The notes beneath the pieces are model-generated. The model worked only from the letters and a program-made list of their open reading frames with translations, was not told the origin of the DNA and made no database searches. A stretch of DNA of 64,000 nt from Ferrovibrio terrae_A (GTDB lineage: Bacteria; Pseudomonadota; Alphaproteobacteria; Ferrovibrionales; Ferrovibrionaceae): positions 1 through 64,000 of the forward strand of contig NZ_CALSAN010000006.1 of NCBI RefSeq assembly GCF_943372915.1, read 5' to 3'. Numbering within the stretch: position 1 is the stretch's first letter; each line of letters starts with the position of its first letter. Below, one piece after another: positions 42,121 through 49,926 of this stretch. The position numbers were made by a program, and so were the translations under genes.

Positions 42121-43305
42121 ATGACCAAGCCCTCCCCCGAAGCCCTGGCAATGATCAAGCAGCTGATCGAGATGCCGACCGTCAGCCGCGATTCCAATCT
42201 CGATCTGATTCACTGGATCCGTGACCACCTGAAATCACTCGGCGTCGATGCCACGCTGGTGCATGATGCCACCGGCAAGAAAGCCAACCTCTATGCCACC
42301 CTGGGGCCACAGGACAAACCGGGCATCGTTCTGTCGGGCCATACCGACGTCGTGCCGATCGACGGCCAGGAATGGGATACTGATCCCTTCAAGGTGACCG
42401 AGAAGGGCGGCAAGCTTTATGGCCGCGGCACCTCGGACATGAAAAGCTTCGTTGCCATCGCGTTGTCCTATGCGCCGAAATTCCTGGCGCAGAAACTGGA
42501 TACACCGATCCACTATGCCTTCACCTATGACGAGGAAGTGGGCTGTCTCGGTGCCAAGCGCCTGATTGAAGTGCTGCGCGACATGCCGATAAAGCCCAAG
42601 GCATGCATCGTGGGCGAACCGACCGAGATGCAGGTGATCGCCCAGCACAAAGGCAAGAAAAGCTGGCGCGTCGATGTGCGCGGTTTTGAATGCCATTCCT
42701 CGCTGACCCATATGGGTGCCAATGCAGTGGAGGCAGCCGCCGAGCTGATCGCCTTCATCAAGTCGCTGGCCCGCAACAAGCGCGACAATGGCCCCTTCGA
42801 TTCCGAATTCGCTCCGCCCTACACCTCGCTGCATACCGGCACGGTGAATGGCGGTACCGCGCTCAACATCGTGCCGAAGGACTGCAGCTTCCTGTGGGAG
42901 ATCCGTTATCTGCCGCAGGACGATGTCGATGCGCTGTTCGCCGAAGTCGTCGCCTATGCAAAGAACAAGCTGGAGCCGGAGCTGAAGGCGATTGATCCGG
43001 CCTGTGGCTTCACCTTCACGCAGATTTCCGAATTCCCCGGCCTCGCCACCGACGACCGCGGCGGCGTGGTGGAACTGGCCAAGGCACTGACCGGCGCCAA
43101 CCGCGTGCAGAAGGTGTCCTTCGGCACCGAAGCAGGTCTGTTCTCCGAGCTGGGTATTCCTACCATTGTGTGTGGCCCCGGCTCGATCGAACAGGCGCAT
43201 AAACCCAATGAGTTCATCGACCTGGCCCAGATCGGCCTGTGCGAGGCCTTCATGGATCGACTGCTGCAGCGGGTGAAGGCTGGCGCTGCCGCTCTTCCGG
43301 TCTGA
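42121..43305 (+). CDS. argE: Acetylornithine deacetylase
   Basis: A 394-residue M20 metallopeptidase-fold enzyme that hydrolyses N-acetylornithine to ornithine in arginine synthesis. Metal-site motifs are VLSGHTDVVPIDGQEWDTDP (about 63-82), YGRGTSDMKSF (about 100-110) and TYDEEVGCLGA (about 136-146). The dimerisation domain (HMGANAVEAAAELIAF) is present, and the last His ligand is near the C-terminus in EQAHKPNEFIDLAQ. Length fits alphaproteobacterial ArgE. It is 17 bases after denD and could be cotranscribed with it. Confidence 0.9.
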   Translation: MTKPSPEALAMIKQLIEMPTVSRDSNLDLIHWIRDHLKSLGVDATLVHDATGKKANLYATLGPQDKPGIVLSGHTDVVPIDGQEWDTDPFKVTEKGGKLYGRGTSDMKSFVAIALSYAPKFLAQKLDTPIHYAFTYDEEVGCLGAKRLIEVLRDMPIKPKACIVGEPTEMQVIAQHKGKKSWRVDVRGFECHSSLTHMGANAVEAAAELIAFIKSLARNKRDNGPFDSEFAPPYTSLHTGTVNGGTALNIVPKDCSFLWEIRYLPQDDVDALFAEVVAYAKNKLEPELKAIDPACGFTFTQISEFPGLATDDRGGVVELAKALTGANRVQKVSFGTEAGLFSELGIPTIVCGPGSIEQAHKPNEFIDLAQIGLCEAFMDRLLQRVKAGAAALPV

Positions 43306-43320
43306 GTCTGGCGTCATCAC

Positions 43321-43340
43321 AGGCAGTTATAATCCTGCCT
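43321..43340. promoter_or_regulatory. Inverted repeat enclosing a -10-like box upstream of the PAS genes
   Basis: AGGCAG (43321-43326) and CTGCCT (43335-43340) form perfect 6-bp arms around TTATAATC, which contains TATAAT (43328-43333). It lies 15 bases after the argE stop and about 110 bases before the first PAS_5 gene. It could be a promoter with an overlapping operator. Confidence 0.4.
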
Positions 43341-43451
43341 AAATCCGCAGCAGGGACATCAATACTGCAAGGCTGCTTTGTGACCGGCGCCATGGTGCGG
43401 CGCAATATTTCCTGATAGACAGCGCGCCTCGTCCGGCAGCAGAGGCCGTCT

Positions 43452-43994
43452 ATGTCCATGCGTTCAGCCCGTTTCGCCACCATGACACCGCACGCCAATC
43501 AGGATGCGGTGCAGGCAGCGTTGGCCCAGGCGCGCCACCCGATCGTGCGCGACTTCCTGACCTATTATGCCGGGATTCATCCGGCCGATGCCCTGCCGTC
43601 GCGCAACGCCTTCGATCCGATGGCGATTCCCCGCCTGCTGCCGCATCTGGTGCTGGCCGAAGTGGAGCACCAGGCCGATGGCCGGCCGGCCCGGTTTCGC
43701 ATCAAGGTGGCCGGCGAAGAAGTGGTCGCCGCCCTGCGCATGCCGCTGATCGGCCGCTATATGGACGAGATCGCCAATACATCGGAACCGACAGCGCGCT
43801 TTCCCATCGAGAGCCGCCACAGCGTCGTGGAAACCGGCTGCATGATCTATCGCCGCGGTAAGCCTAGGCTGCGATTCCCGCTCGATTATGCCGAAGTCGA
43901 ATATGCGCATTGCCCGCTGGCCGAAGATGGCGTTACCGTCGACCACATCATGACGGTCAATCATTATCAGGCCCTGGAGCCGGTCCTCCGCTGA
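43452..43994 (+). CDS. PAS_5-domain protein, first of a tandem pair
   Basis: A 180-residue soluble protein of the PAS_5 family, common in Rhodospirillales and of unknown role, likely a ligand-sensing or localisation domain. It starts HPIVRDFLTYYAGIHPADAL and LPSRNAFDPMAIPRLLPHLV, continues with RFRIKVAGEEVVAALRMPLI, and ends with the strand HCPLAEDGVTVDHIM. No output domain is attached. Alternative starts are ATGs at 43458 and 43482. The next gene is its paralogue and begins inside its stop codon. Confidence 0.75.
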   Translation: MSMRSARFATMTPHANQDAVQAALAQARHPIVRDFLTYYAGIHPADALPSRNAFDPMAIPRLLPHLVLAEVEHQADGRPARFRIKVAGEEVVAALRMPLIGRYMDEIANTSEPTARFPIESRHSVVETGCMIYRRGKPRLRFPLDYAEVEYAHCPLAEDGVTVDHIMTVNHYQALEPVLR

Positions 43995-44515
43995 GCAATA
44001 TCGCGCCGCATCCCAATCTTGCTGCCATAGACGCCGCGCTCGCCGCGGCGAAAAGTCCGGTCACCCGCGACTTCCTGCAGCATATGCGCGAGATCCACCC
44101 GTCTGATCGGCTGCCTTCGCGTGCCGCCTTCGACCCGATGCGGGTGCCGCATCTGCTGAGTCACCTGGTGCTGGTTCAGGTCGAGCGTCCGTCTGCCGGG
44201 GCGATGAGATTCCTGGTTCGGGTTGCCGGTGAATCCGTCTTGCGCGCTGCACCCGTACCGCTGATGAACCGGTATATCGAGAGCAGCGTGAACCTGATCA
44301 AGGACGCACGGGACGACAGTGAGTCACGCATCGTCGACGTGCGGCGCCAGGTGGCGGAAACCGGCTGCATGCAGCACTGGTGCGGGCGGGTCAATATCCC
44401 CTTCCGCCTCAACTTCGGTGACGTGGAATATGCCCATTGTCCACTGGCGGAAGACGGCACCACGGTGGACCGTATCCTCTCGGCCCTCTTCTACCACGGC
44501 GCACCGGACACCTGA
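43991..44515 (+). CDS. PAS_5-domain protein, second of the tandem pair, probable CTG start
   Basis: A 174-residue paralogue of the previous protein. Aligned motifs are PVTRDFLQHMREIHPSDRLP, RAAFDPMRVPHLLSHLVLVQ and AHCPLAEDGTTVDRIL. Homology to the first copy reaches back to APHPNLAAIDAALAAAKSPV, yet no ATG, GTG or TTG exists between 43915 and that region. A CTG overlaps the preceding stop as CTGA, the position expected for a coupled start. The only other start is TTG at 43910, which would add a 27-residue unrelated extension. Gene duplication is evident. Function unknown. Confidence 0.65.
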   Translation: MSNIAPHPNLAAIDAALAAAKSPVTRDFLQHMREIHPSDRLPSRAAFDPMRVPHLLSHLVLVQVERPSAGAMRFLVRVAGESVLRAAPVPLMNRYIESSVNLIKDARDDSESRIVDVRRQVAETGCMQHWCGRVNIPFRLNFGDVEYAHCPLAEDGTTVDRILSALFYHGAPDT

Positions 44516-45655
44516 TCAGGCCGCCGGATCGAGCACACGCGACGAAATCCCGGCACGTGCCTGGCGGCAGAGCATATGAATGAAGCCGAGCTTGCCGATG
44601 GCCGCCGGGCTCAGCACAAAGGGATACAGATCCTGTTGGCCCATTGAGCGATTGAGGCTGTTGACCGCAAAGGTGACCGGCAGGAAAGCATCAATCAGCT
44701 GTTCGATACTGTCGGCCCGGTAAGGATCGAAATCGACTTGCACGCCCAGTTCGTCTCCCCGGCTGATGCGCGGTTTGACCCGCAGGCCGAACGCGCTCGC
44801 CGTCTCCAGCGTATCGACGATATGCATGTAATGCGCCCAGGTCTCGGCGAAGTCCTCCCAGGGATGCACCGATGCATAGGCACTGACATACCCGTCCTGC
44901 CAGCCGGAACCGGGGCCATTGTCATAATGACGCTGCAATGCTTCGCCATAATCCTGTTGCTCGTCGCCGAACAGGGCGCGAAAGCCACTCATGGCATCGC
45001 TGGTGTCGCCGGCGCGACGCACCAGCCGCTCCCAGTAGTAATGCCCGACCTCATGGCGGAAATGACCGAGCAGGGTGCGGTAGGGCTCATGCATCGCGAC
45101 GCGGATCTTCTCACGCTTGGCATCGTCGGCTTCGATCAGATTGATCGTGATCAGGCCGTTATCATGGCCGGTGATGATCCTTGGGGCTGACGGATCAGGC
45201 GGGTCGGCGAGGAAATCGAAGGCCAGTCCCTCTTCTACATCCTCATCACGCGTTTCATGCGGCAGCCCAAGCCGCAGCAGGCCATGAAACAAGCGGTGCT
45301 TGGCACTTTCGATACGGCGCCAGTTGGCCAGGTTTGCCGGTACCGACAAATCCGGCACGGTGCGATTATGGGCACAGGCCACGCAATAGGGTTCAGGATC
45401 GGGCACCTGCCCCTCGGCCTCGGCCGGCACCAGCCAGTTGCAGGCTTCGTGGTCGGCATTGCTGCAGAAACGGTAATGCAACTCAGGCGCCGCCAGCGCC
45501 TGCCACACCGCGCTGCCATCGCTGCGCGTCACCGGCTCCAGCGCACTGAGCACCAGGGCGTCGGACAGAAAACCGAGCCGCCGCCCGCAGCTTTCACAAT
45601 GGGTGTTTTCAAAATAGAGCGGCTGACCGCAGCCCAGACATTCGAACAGGCGCAT
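44516..45655 (-). CDS. Putative zinc-binding metallopeptidase with N-terminal zinc ribbon
   Basis: A 379-residue protein. The ATG at 45655 gives MRLFECLGCGQPLYFENTHC, the start of a zinc ribbon with two CxxC pairs (the second is CESCGRR). Residues about 190-320 carry the metallopeptidase site RHEVGHYYWERLVRRAG with HExxH-like HEVGH. The pattern matches the putative zinc-binding peptidase family (Peptidase_Mx), whose substrate is unknown. Longer frames to 45862 are not supported. It converges with the tandem PAS_5 genes, the stops being one base apart. Confidence 0.8.
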   Translation of the reverse strand: MRLFECLGCGQPLYFENTHCESCGRRLGFLSDALVLSALEPVTRSDGSAVWQALAAPELHYRFCSNADHEACNWLVPAEAEGQVPDPEPYCVACAHNRTVPDLSVPANLANWRRIESAKHRLFHGLLRLGLPHETRDEDVEEGLAFDFLADPPDPSAPRIITGHDNGLITINLIEADDAKREKIRVAMHEPYRTLLGHFRHEVGHYYWERLVRRAGDTSDAMSGFRALFGDEQQDYGEALQRHYDNGPGSGWQDGYVSAYASVHPWEDFAETWAHYMHIVDTLETASAFGLRVKPRISRGDELGVQVDFDPYRADSIEQLIDAFLPVTFAVNSLNRSMGQQDLYPFVLSPAAIGKLGFIHMLCRQARAGISSRVLDPAA

Positions 45656-45793
45656 GAGAATCTCGTTGAATCGGGTCGCGTTCATCGCCCGCAGGTTTGA
45701 AGACGATCCGGCCGCGCATTGGTTCCGGAAAAAACCGCGGAACCCTCCGGCCCCGGACAAGTTCTGTACAGGACCCAAAAAGGAGTGCACATC

Positions 45794-46171
45794 ATGGCGC
45801 CGCACAAGCCAATGCCAAAACCGAGCGACGAACAGATGCGCGAAGCGCGCCACAGCGATCAAAGCCAGGCGGAAAAGCAGGAAGATCTGGACATAGCGCT
45901 GCGGGACAGCTTCCCCGCCAGCGATCCGGTGGCGTTAACCCAGCCGACCACCGCCACGGCATCGCTGGACAGCGACAAGTCGGCCAAAGCGGGTGATCGA
46001 ACCCGTGACAAGCTGCTGCAGAAGCATGATCGTGTGAATCTGAGCGATGATGACGAGGTCAAATACTGGACCGAGCGCCTTGGTGTTTCGAAAACCGCAT
46101 TGAGCGAGGCCGTGCGCGAGGCCGGTTTCTTCCCGGCCGATGTGGCGCATCACCTCGGCAAGACGCTGTAA
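45794..46171 (+). CDS. DUF3606-domain protein
   Basis: A 125-residue hydrophilic cytoplasmic protein. The C-terminal 45 residues contain the DUF3606 pattern VNLSDDDEVKYWTERLGVSK followed by TALSEAVREAGFFPADVAHH, a short helical domain of unknown function. The N-terminus includes LDIALRDSFPASDPVALTQP, a motif seen at the end of many small stress-related proteobacterial proteins. AAGGAG lies nine bases before the ATG. It is convergent with the MATE gene, stops one base apart. Confidence 0.8.
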   Translation: MAPHKPMPKPSDEQMREARHSDQSQAEKQEDLDIALRDSFPASDPVALTQPTTATASLDSDKSAKAGDRTRDKLLQKHDRVNLSDDDEVKYWTERLGVSKTALSEAVREAGFFPADVAHHLGKTL

Positions 46172-46172
46172 G

Positions 46173-47549
46173 CTACTTCGGCTCCCAGCGTGTCGCCTTC
46201 ACCAGCAGGCCGGTGCTGACGCCGTAAACCACCATGGCAGCACCGGCCAGGGCGAACAGTGTCCAGACTTCGGCCCCACTCATCGTGAGCCACCAGCCGC
46301 CCAGCGCCACCATCACAAGCCGGATGGTGCCGCCCACCACCGGGCCAAGCACCTTGCCTGAGCCCTGCGAGGCGAAATAGAGGCACAGGCCGAAACCGAA
46401 GAACGGGAAACCGGCGCCGGCGGCGATCAGATACTGCCGCGCCGCCGCAATCACCGCGGCATCATCGGTGAACAACCGCGACCACAGATCGGGCGCGACG
46501 ATAACGATCAGGCCGATCACGGCCAGCGCCACGGCGGCAACACTGCCGGCCATCCAGGCGACATGGCGCGCGCGCGCCACCTGCCCGGCACCGATCGCCA
46601 TGCCGACCATCGGCACGCTGGCAACGCCAACAGAGAAGGCAATCGGGATCAGCAGGAACTCCAGGCGCGCGCCGATGCCATAGCCGGCCAGTGCAACCGT
46701 GCCGAAACGCGCCACCAGCCCGGTGAAAATCAGCACGGTCAGCACAGTCTGCAGCGAGGAAACGCAGGCCAGGGCGCCAACCCGGAGGATATCGAGGAAC
46801 AGCGGCTTCTGGGCGACAAAGCCCACGGTGCTGAGCCGCAGGCGGGCACGATGGCTGCGCAGATAGACGAACAGCACCAATGTGCCAAGACCGAAAGCAA
46901 ACACCTGGCCGAGCGCCACGCCAACAATGCCGAAACCCGGGATCGGTCCAAGGCCGAGACCCAGCACGCCACCGATGGCGATCTGCGCCACCGCGGCAGC
47001 GAGCCCGAGCACGGAGGGCACGTTCATGTTGCCGGTGCCGCGCAGCACCGAGGACAGCGTGTTGAATAGCCAGACGGCAATGGCGCCGCTGAACACCGTG
47101 TTGGAATACAGCACCGCCAGCTCCAGCGCCGCGCCACGCCCGCCGAGCAGGTGGTAGATCGCCGGACCCAGCAGCCAGAAGAACGCCGTGAAACAGGCGG
47201 CAGCCACCACGGCAATGATGATGGCATGCAGCGCCAGCGTATTGGCACGCTGCAGATCATTGGCCCCGAGTGCGCGGGCAATGGCCGAAGACACGCCGCC
47301 GCCCATGGCGCCCGCCGACATCATCTGCATCAGCATCACCATCGGAAAGGCCAACGCCATGGCGGCCAGCGATTCCACGCCCAGCAGGCCGACATAGGCG
47401 GTCTCGGCAATCGCGGCGAGCGCCGTGGCCAGCATCGCCACCGTGGTCGGCGCACTGAGTTTCAGCAACGTCGGCAGGATCGGCGCGGTGAGCAGCCTCT
47501 CACGCCCTGTCGCCGCGGCGACAGGCTTGCGGATGGTCTGGTCATTCAT
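46173..47549 (-). CDS. MATE-family multidrug efflux protein
   Basis: A 458-residue membrane protein with about twelve helices in the MATE two-bundle layout: LPTLLKLSAPTTVAMLATAL, LGVESLAAMALAFPMVMLMQ, and the second half ILRVGALACVSSLQTVLTVL. It exports cationic drugs or metabolites by proton or sodium exchange. The ATG at 47549 is one base after the stop of the TetR gene, so both are one transcript. The palindromic operator upstream of tetR would control both. Confidence 0.88.
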   Translation of the reverse strand: MNDQTIRKPVAAATGRERLLTAPILPTLLKLSAPTTVAMLATALAAIAETAYVGLLGVESLAAMALAFPMVMLMQMMSAGAMGGGVSSAIARALGANDLQRANTLALHAIIIAVVAAACFTAFFWLLGPAIYHLLGGRGAALELAVLYSNTVFSGAIAVWLFNTLSSVLRGTGNMNVPSVLGLAAAVAQIAIGGVLGLGLGPIPGFGIVGVALGQVFAFGLGTLVLFVYLRSHRARLRLSTVGFVAQKPLFLDILRVGALACVSSLQTVLTVLIFTGLVARFGTVALAGYGIGARLEFLLIPIAFSVGVASVPMVGMAIGAGQVARARHVAWMAGSVAAVALAVIGLIVIVAPDLWSRLFTDDAAVIAAARQYLIAAGAGFPFFGFGLCLYFASQGSGKVLGPVVGGTIRLVMVALGGWWLTMSGAEVWTLFALAGAAMVVYGVSTGLLVKATRWEPK

Positions 47550-47550
47550 G

Positions 47551-48156
47551 TCAGGCCGCCTTTTCGATCGCGTTGAGCCGCAGATGCAGGCTCTGCCGTG
47601 CCGCATTCAAAATACTGTCGGACAGGGTCTGGTCCGCGACGGCGCGCGCCATGGCGACCGCACCTGCCATCTGCGTCAGCATGGCCAGCGCAAAACCCTG
47701 CGCATCGAAACCCTCGCGCTGCGGCAGGTGGCGCATATAGCGCGCGACAATACCTTCGATACCGGTGTCGAATGCGGCACGCGCAGACTTGTTCAGCCGC
47801 GCCAGGTCACCGCTCAGCGCCGCAACCGCACAGCCGTTGCCCGGATTGTCGCGATGCGCTGACGACAGATAAGAATCGATCCACAGCCGCAAGGCATCGA
47901 TGCCGGTCGCCGCGCCGACGCGGCTTGCAAAGCGCGCACTGCCATCGGCGAACATGCCGCGGATCGCCTCGGTCACCAGATCGTCCTTCGACTCGAAATG
48001 CGCATAAAAGCCGCCATGGGTCAGGCCGGCAGCACGCATGATCTCGGCAACGCCGACACCCGCCGGGCCATGGGCGCGCATGGCCCTGGCGGCCTGCCGC
48101 AGGATCTTCTCGCGGGTCGCCTGTTTGCGCTCTGTTGGCATGGTGGCTGGGGGCAT
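47551..48156 (-). CDS. TetR/AcrR-family transcriptional regulator of the MATE operon
   Basis: A 201-residue repressor. The helix-turn-helix is at about 12-55 (KILRQAARAMRAHGPAGVGV, EIMRAAGLTHGGFYAHFESK), and a variable ligand domain follows. The subfamily with GGFYAHFESKDDLVTEAI and a C-terminal SGDLARLNKSARAAFDTGIE resembles regulators of drug exporters. The ATG at 48156 is used; 48141 is an alternative. A 22-bp perfect-armed palindrome begins 11 bases upstream. Cotranscription with the MATE gene implies autorepression relieved by the exported compound. Confidence 0.88.
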   Translation of the reverse strand: MPPATMPTERKQATREKILRQAARAMRAHGPAGVGVAEIMRAAGLTHGGFYAHFESKDDLVTEAIRGMFADGSARFASRVGAATGIDALRLWIDSYLSSAHRDNPGNGCAVAALSGDLARLNKSARAAFDTGIEGIVARYMRHLPQREGFDAQGFALAMLTQMAGAVAMARAVADQTLSDSILNAARQSLHLRLNAIEKAA

Positions 48157-48166
48157 CGGCAATCCA

Positions 48167-48188
48167 AAATATGATGACCATCATATTT
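48167..48188. promoter_or_regulatory. TetR operator, 10-bp arms
   Basis: AAATATGATG (48167-48176) and CATCATATTT (48179-48188) form a perfect inverted repeat with a 2-base centre, immediately upstream of the tetR-MATE operon. Its AT-rich arms stand out from surrounding DNA. The SelW-like gene starts 77 bases away on the other strand and could share the control. Confidence 0.8.
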
Positions 48189-48264
48189 AGCGGCCGGAAC
48201 CCCAAAGTAAAGCTTGCCGAATTCTGTGCTGATTCAGCCGGTTAGGTCATGCTAGGGTGTGGCC

Positions 48265-48549
48265 ATGAGCGACCGTCACCGTCCCAGAATCGCGATCACC
48301 TACTGCACCCAGTGCCAGTGGCTGCTGCGCGCCGCCTGGATGCAGCAGGAACTGCTCTCCACCTTCACCGAGGATCTGGCAGAGGTGGCGCTGATCCCGG
48401 CCAGCGGCGGCACATTCGTCATCGCCTATGACGGCAACACGATCTGGGACCGCAAGCGCGATGGCGGTTTTCCGGATGTAAAGACGCTGAAGCAGCTGGT
48501 GCGCGACCGCCTCGATCCGGCACGCGACCTTGGCCATATCGATCGCTGA
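48265..48549 (+). CDS. SelW/Rdx-family thioredoxin-like protein
   Basis: A 94-residue protein of the SelT/SelW/SelH family. The redox motif is YCTQCQW (CxxC near 13-16), followed by the helix LLRAAWMQQELLSTFTEDLA and the beta strand GGTFVIAYDGNTIWDRKRDG, and it ends VKTLKQLVRDRLDP. In this homologue both positions are Cys, with no selenocysteine codon. Exact role unknown; it may act in thiol redox control. The ATG at 48265 follows AGGG; a GTG two codons earlier is less likely. Confidence 0.88.
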   Translation: MSDRHRPRIAITYCTQCQWLLRAAWMQQELLSTFTEDLAEVALIPASGGTFVIAYDGNTIWDRKRDGGFPDVKTLKQLVRDRLDPARDLGHIDR

Positions 48550-48659
48550 CCGACCCATCGGTCTGTATGGCTCCAAATTTTCTGCCAGCGATTGCCGATC
48601 CCCTGCTTTGCGTATTGAATGGTTACCCAGTTCGTTGGTGAGCAGCACCGGAAGACAGT

Positions 48660-49250
48660 ATGCAAACCTTTGCGCAGCTGCCACGCATCACACTCGATAT
48701 TTCGCAGGGAACCGTCGATGCGATTCCCGATGAGCGATTGAGGGAGCTGGCGCACTATTGGTTTGCGCGCCGCCATGGCAATCAGGTGCCCAGCCGCGCC
48801 GATATCGACCCGCTCGATTTCCCCGCCCTGCTGCCCAACATCATGCTGCTGGATCGTGTCACCACGCCTGAGGGCGATCGCTTCCGCTTCCGCCTGTCCG
48901 GCACCGATATCGCGCTCTATACCGGCCGCGAACTGACCGGCAAATTCCTCGATGAGGTATTGCCGGCGACCTACCACGAGTATGTCGACCTGCTGAACCG
49001 CACCGTGTTGAAGACACAGTTGCCGATCTACACCTCCAGCCTCTATCACGACGAAGGCAATTTCGTGAATGGCATCACCTATCGCGTGGTGATGCCGCTG
49101 CGCAGCAGCAGCCTGCAGCCGGATCGCATTTTTGTCTGCCAGTTCTGGCAGCGCCGCGAAGACCGCGGCAGCTGGACCGGAAACTGGCTCAGTGCGCAGC
49201 CGGAAATCCGCGTGCTGCAGCCGCCACAGGCAGCAACAGATATCGCCTGA
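48660..49250 (+). CDS. PAS_5-domain protein, third copy in the window
   Basis: A 196-residue protein of the PAS_5 type, more distant from the tandem pair at 43452-44515. Recognisable segments are LRELAHYWFARRHGNQVPSR, IDPLDFPALLPNIMLLDRV and RFRFRLSGTDIALYTGRELT. A C-terminal strand pair follows (ITYRVVMPLRSSSLQPDRIF). It contains no output domain. It starts 110 bases after the SelW-like gene and is followed by about 140 bases without a gene. Confidence 0.75.
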   Translation: MQTFAQLPRITLDISQGTVDAIPDERLRELAHYWFARRHGNQVPSRADIDPLDFPALLPNIMLLDRVTTPEGDRFRFRLSGTDIALYTGRELTGKFLDEVLPATYHEYVDLLNRTVLKTQLPIYTSSLYHDEGNFVNGITYRVVMPLRSSSLQPDRIFVCQFWQRREDRGSWTGNWLSAQPEIRVLQPPQAATDIA

Positions 49251-49384
49251 AACCCGGCAATTCGCGCCGCAAGGCCGTCATTGCCCGGCAGAAAATTCCG
49301 ATTAATCCGCGTTTACCAAACTGCGCAACATTGTGATTTTGCTGTAATCCGCAACATCCTGTTACACGCGGCGGCCTGCAACCT

Positions 49385-49401
49385 CTGGCATGTCACTTGC
49401 T
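49385..49401 (+). promoter_or_regulatory. Sigma-54 (-24/-12) promoter-like sequence
   Basis: CTGGCATGTCACTTGCT matches the sigma-54 consensus YTGGCACGrNNNTTGCW at 15 of 17 positions, with correct GG-N10-GC spacing. Transcription would start near 49412, about 130 bases before the ATG at 49544. The site overlaps the start of the small reading frame at 49390, so either that frame starts elsewhere or one of the two signals is chance. Confidence 0.5.
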
Positions 49402-49536
49402 TCTTCCCTCGCAGAAAACGGGGAAGACGCGCACCAGCGCTCTGATCTCGATGAGCCCATCCGCCAGAAGGTGGAACAGACCATCAGCGCGCAGACCGGC
49501 AAAAACATCGGTGGCATCGCCAACCTAATGGTGTGA
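49390..49536 (+). CDS. Possible small protein (48 residues) ahead of the unknown gene at 49544
   Basis: A reading frame starting ATG 49390, encoding 48 residues that are mostly hydrophilic and helical (LDEPIRQKVEQTISAQTGKN) and end GIANLMV. The ending resembles that of the next gene, which ends LVANIVV, and the next ATG follows eight bases after this stop. There is no ribosome-binding site and the start overlaps a sigma-54-like sequence, so translation is uncertain. No family is recognised. Confidence 0.35.
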   Translation: MSLASSLAENGEDAHQRSDLDEPIRQKVEQTISAQTGKNIGGIANLMV

Positions 49537-49543
49537 ACCAACC

Positions 49544-49921
49544 ATGAGCTCGATTTCATCCAGCTATTTCACCAATCCCTATTACGGCATCAACCAGGCC
49601 AGCGGTACGAAGCCGACCGAAGTTGCCAAGAATAAGGAAGACGTTGCCGCGGCCGGCGCCTCCGCCGTCTCGGCTGCACCGTTGAATGTCGGCGACGTCA
49701 CGCAGGAATTCCTCGATTTCGCCAAGCTGTCGGTGCCCGAGCGCATCCGCAAGCAGTTCCTTGAAAGCCGGGGGCTGGACGAAAAGTCGCTGGCATCCTT
49801 GAGCGAGGAAGACCGCAAGAAGATCGAGGACGAGTTCCGCGATCTTCTGGAACGCAAAATGAAAGAGGGCATGAATATGGGCAGCAAGACCACTGGCCTC
49901 GTCGCCAATATCGTGGTCTGA
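49544..49921 (+). CDS. Uncharacterised small helical protein
   Basis: A 125-residue protein with an Ala/Ser-rich first 45 residues and a strongly helical, charged second half (FAKLSVPERIRKQFLESRGL, EEDRKKIEDEFRDLLERKMK). It ends GSKTTGLVANIVV. It has no signal peptide or membrane helix. I do not recognise it. The sigma-54-like site 145 bases upstream and the short frame with a similar C-terminal ending suggest it belongs to a small unit of two related short proteins, possibly an exported or motility-associated product; that is inference. Confidence 0.6.
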   Translation: MSSISSSYFTNPYYGINQASGTKPTEVAKNKEDVAAAGASAVSAAPLNVGDVTQEFLDFAKLSVPERIRKQFLESRGLDEKSLASLSEEDRKKIEDEFRDLLERKMKEGMNMGSKTTGLVANIVV

Positions 49922-49926
49922 GCCGC

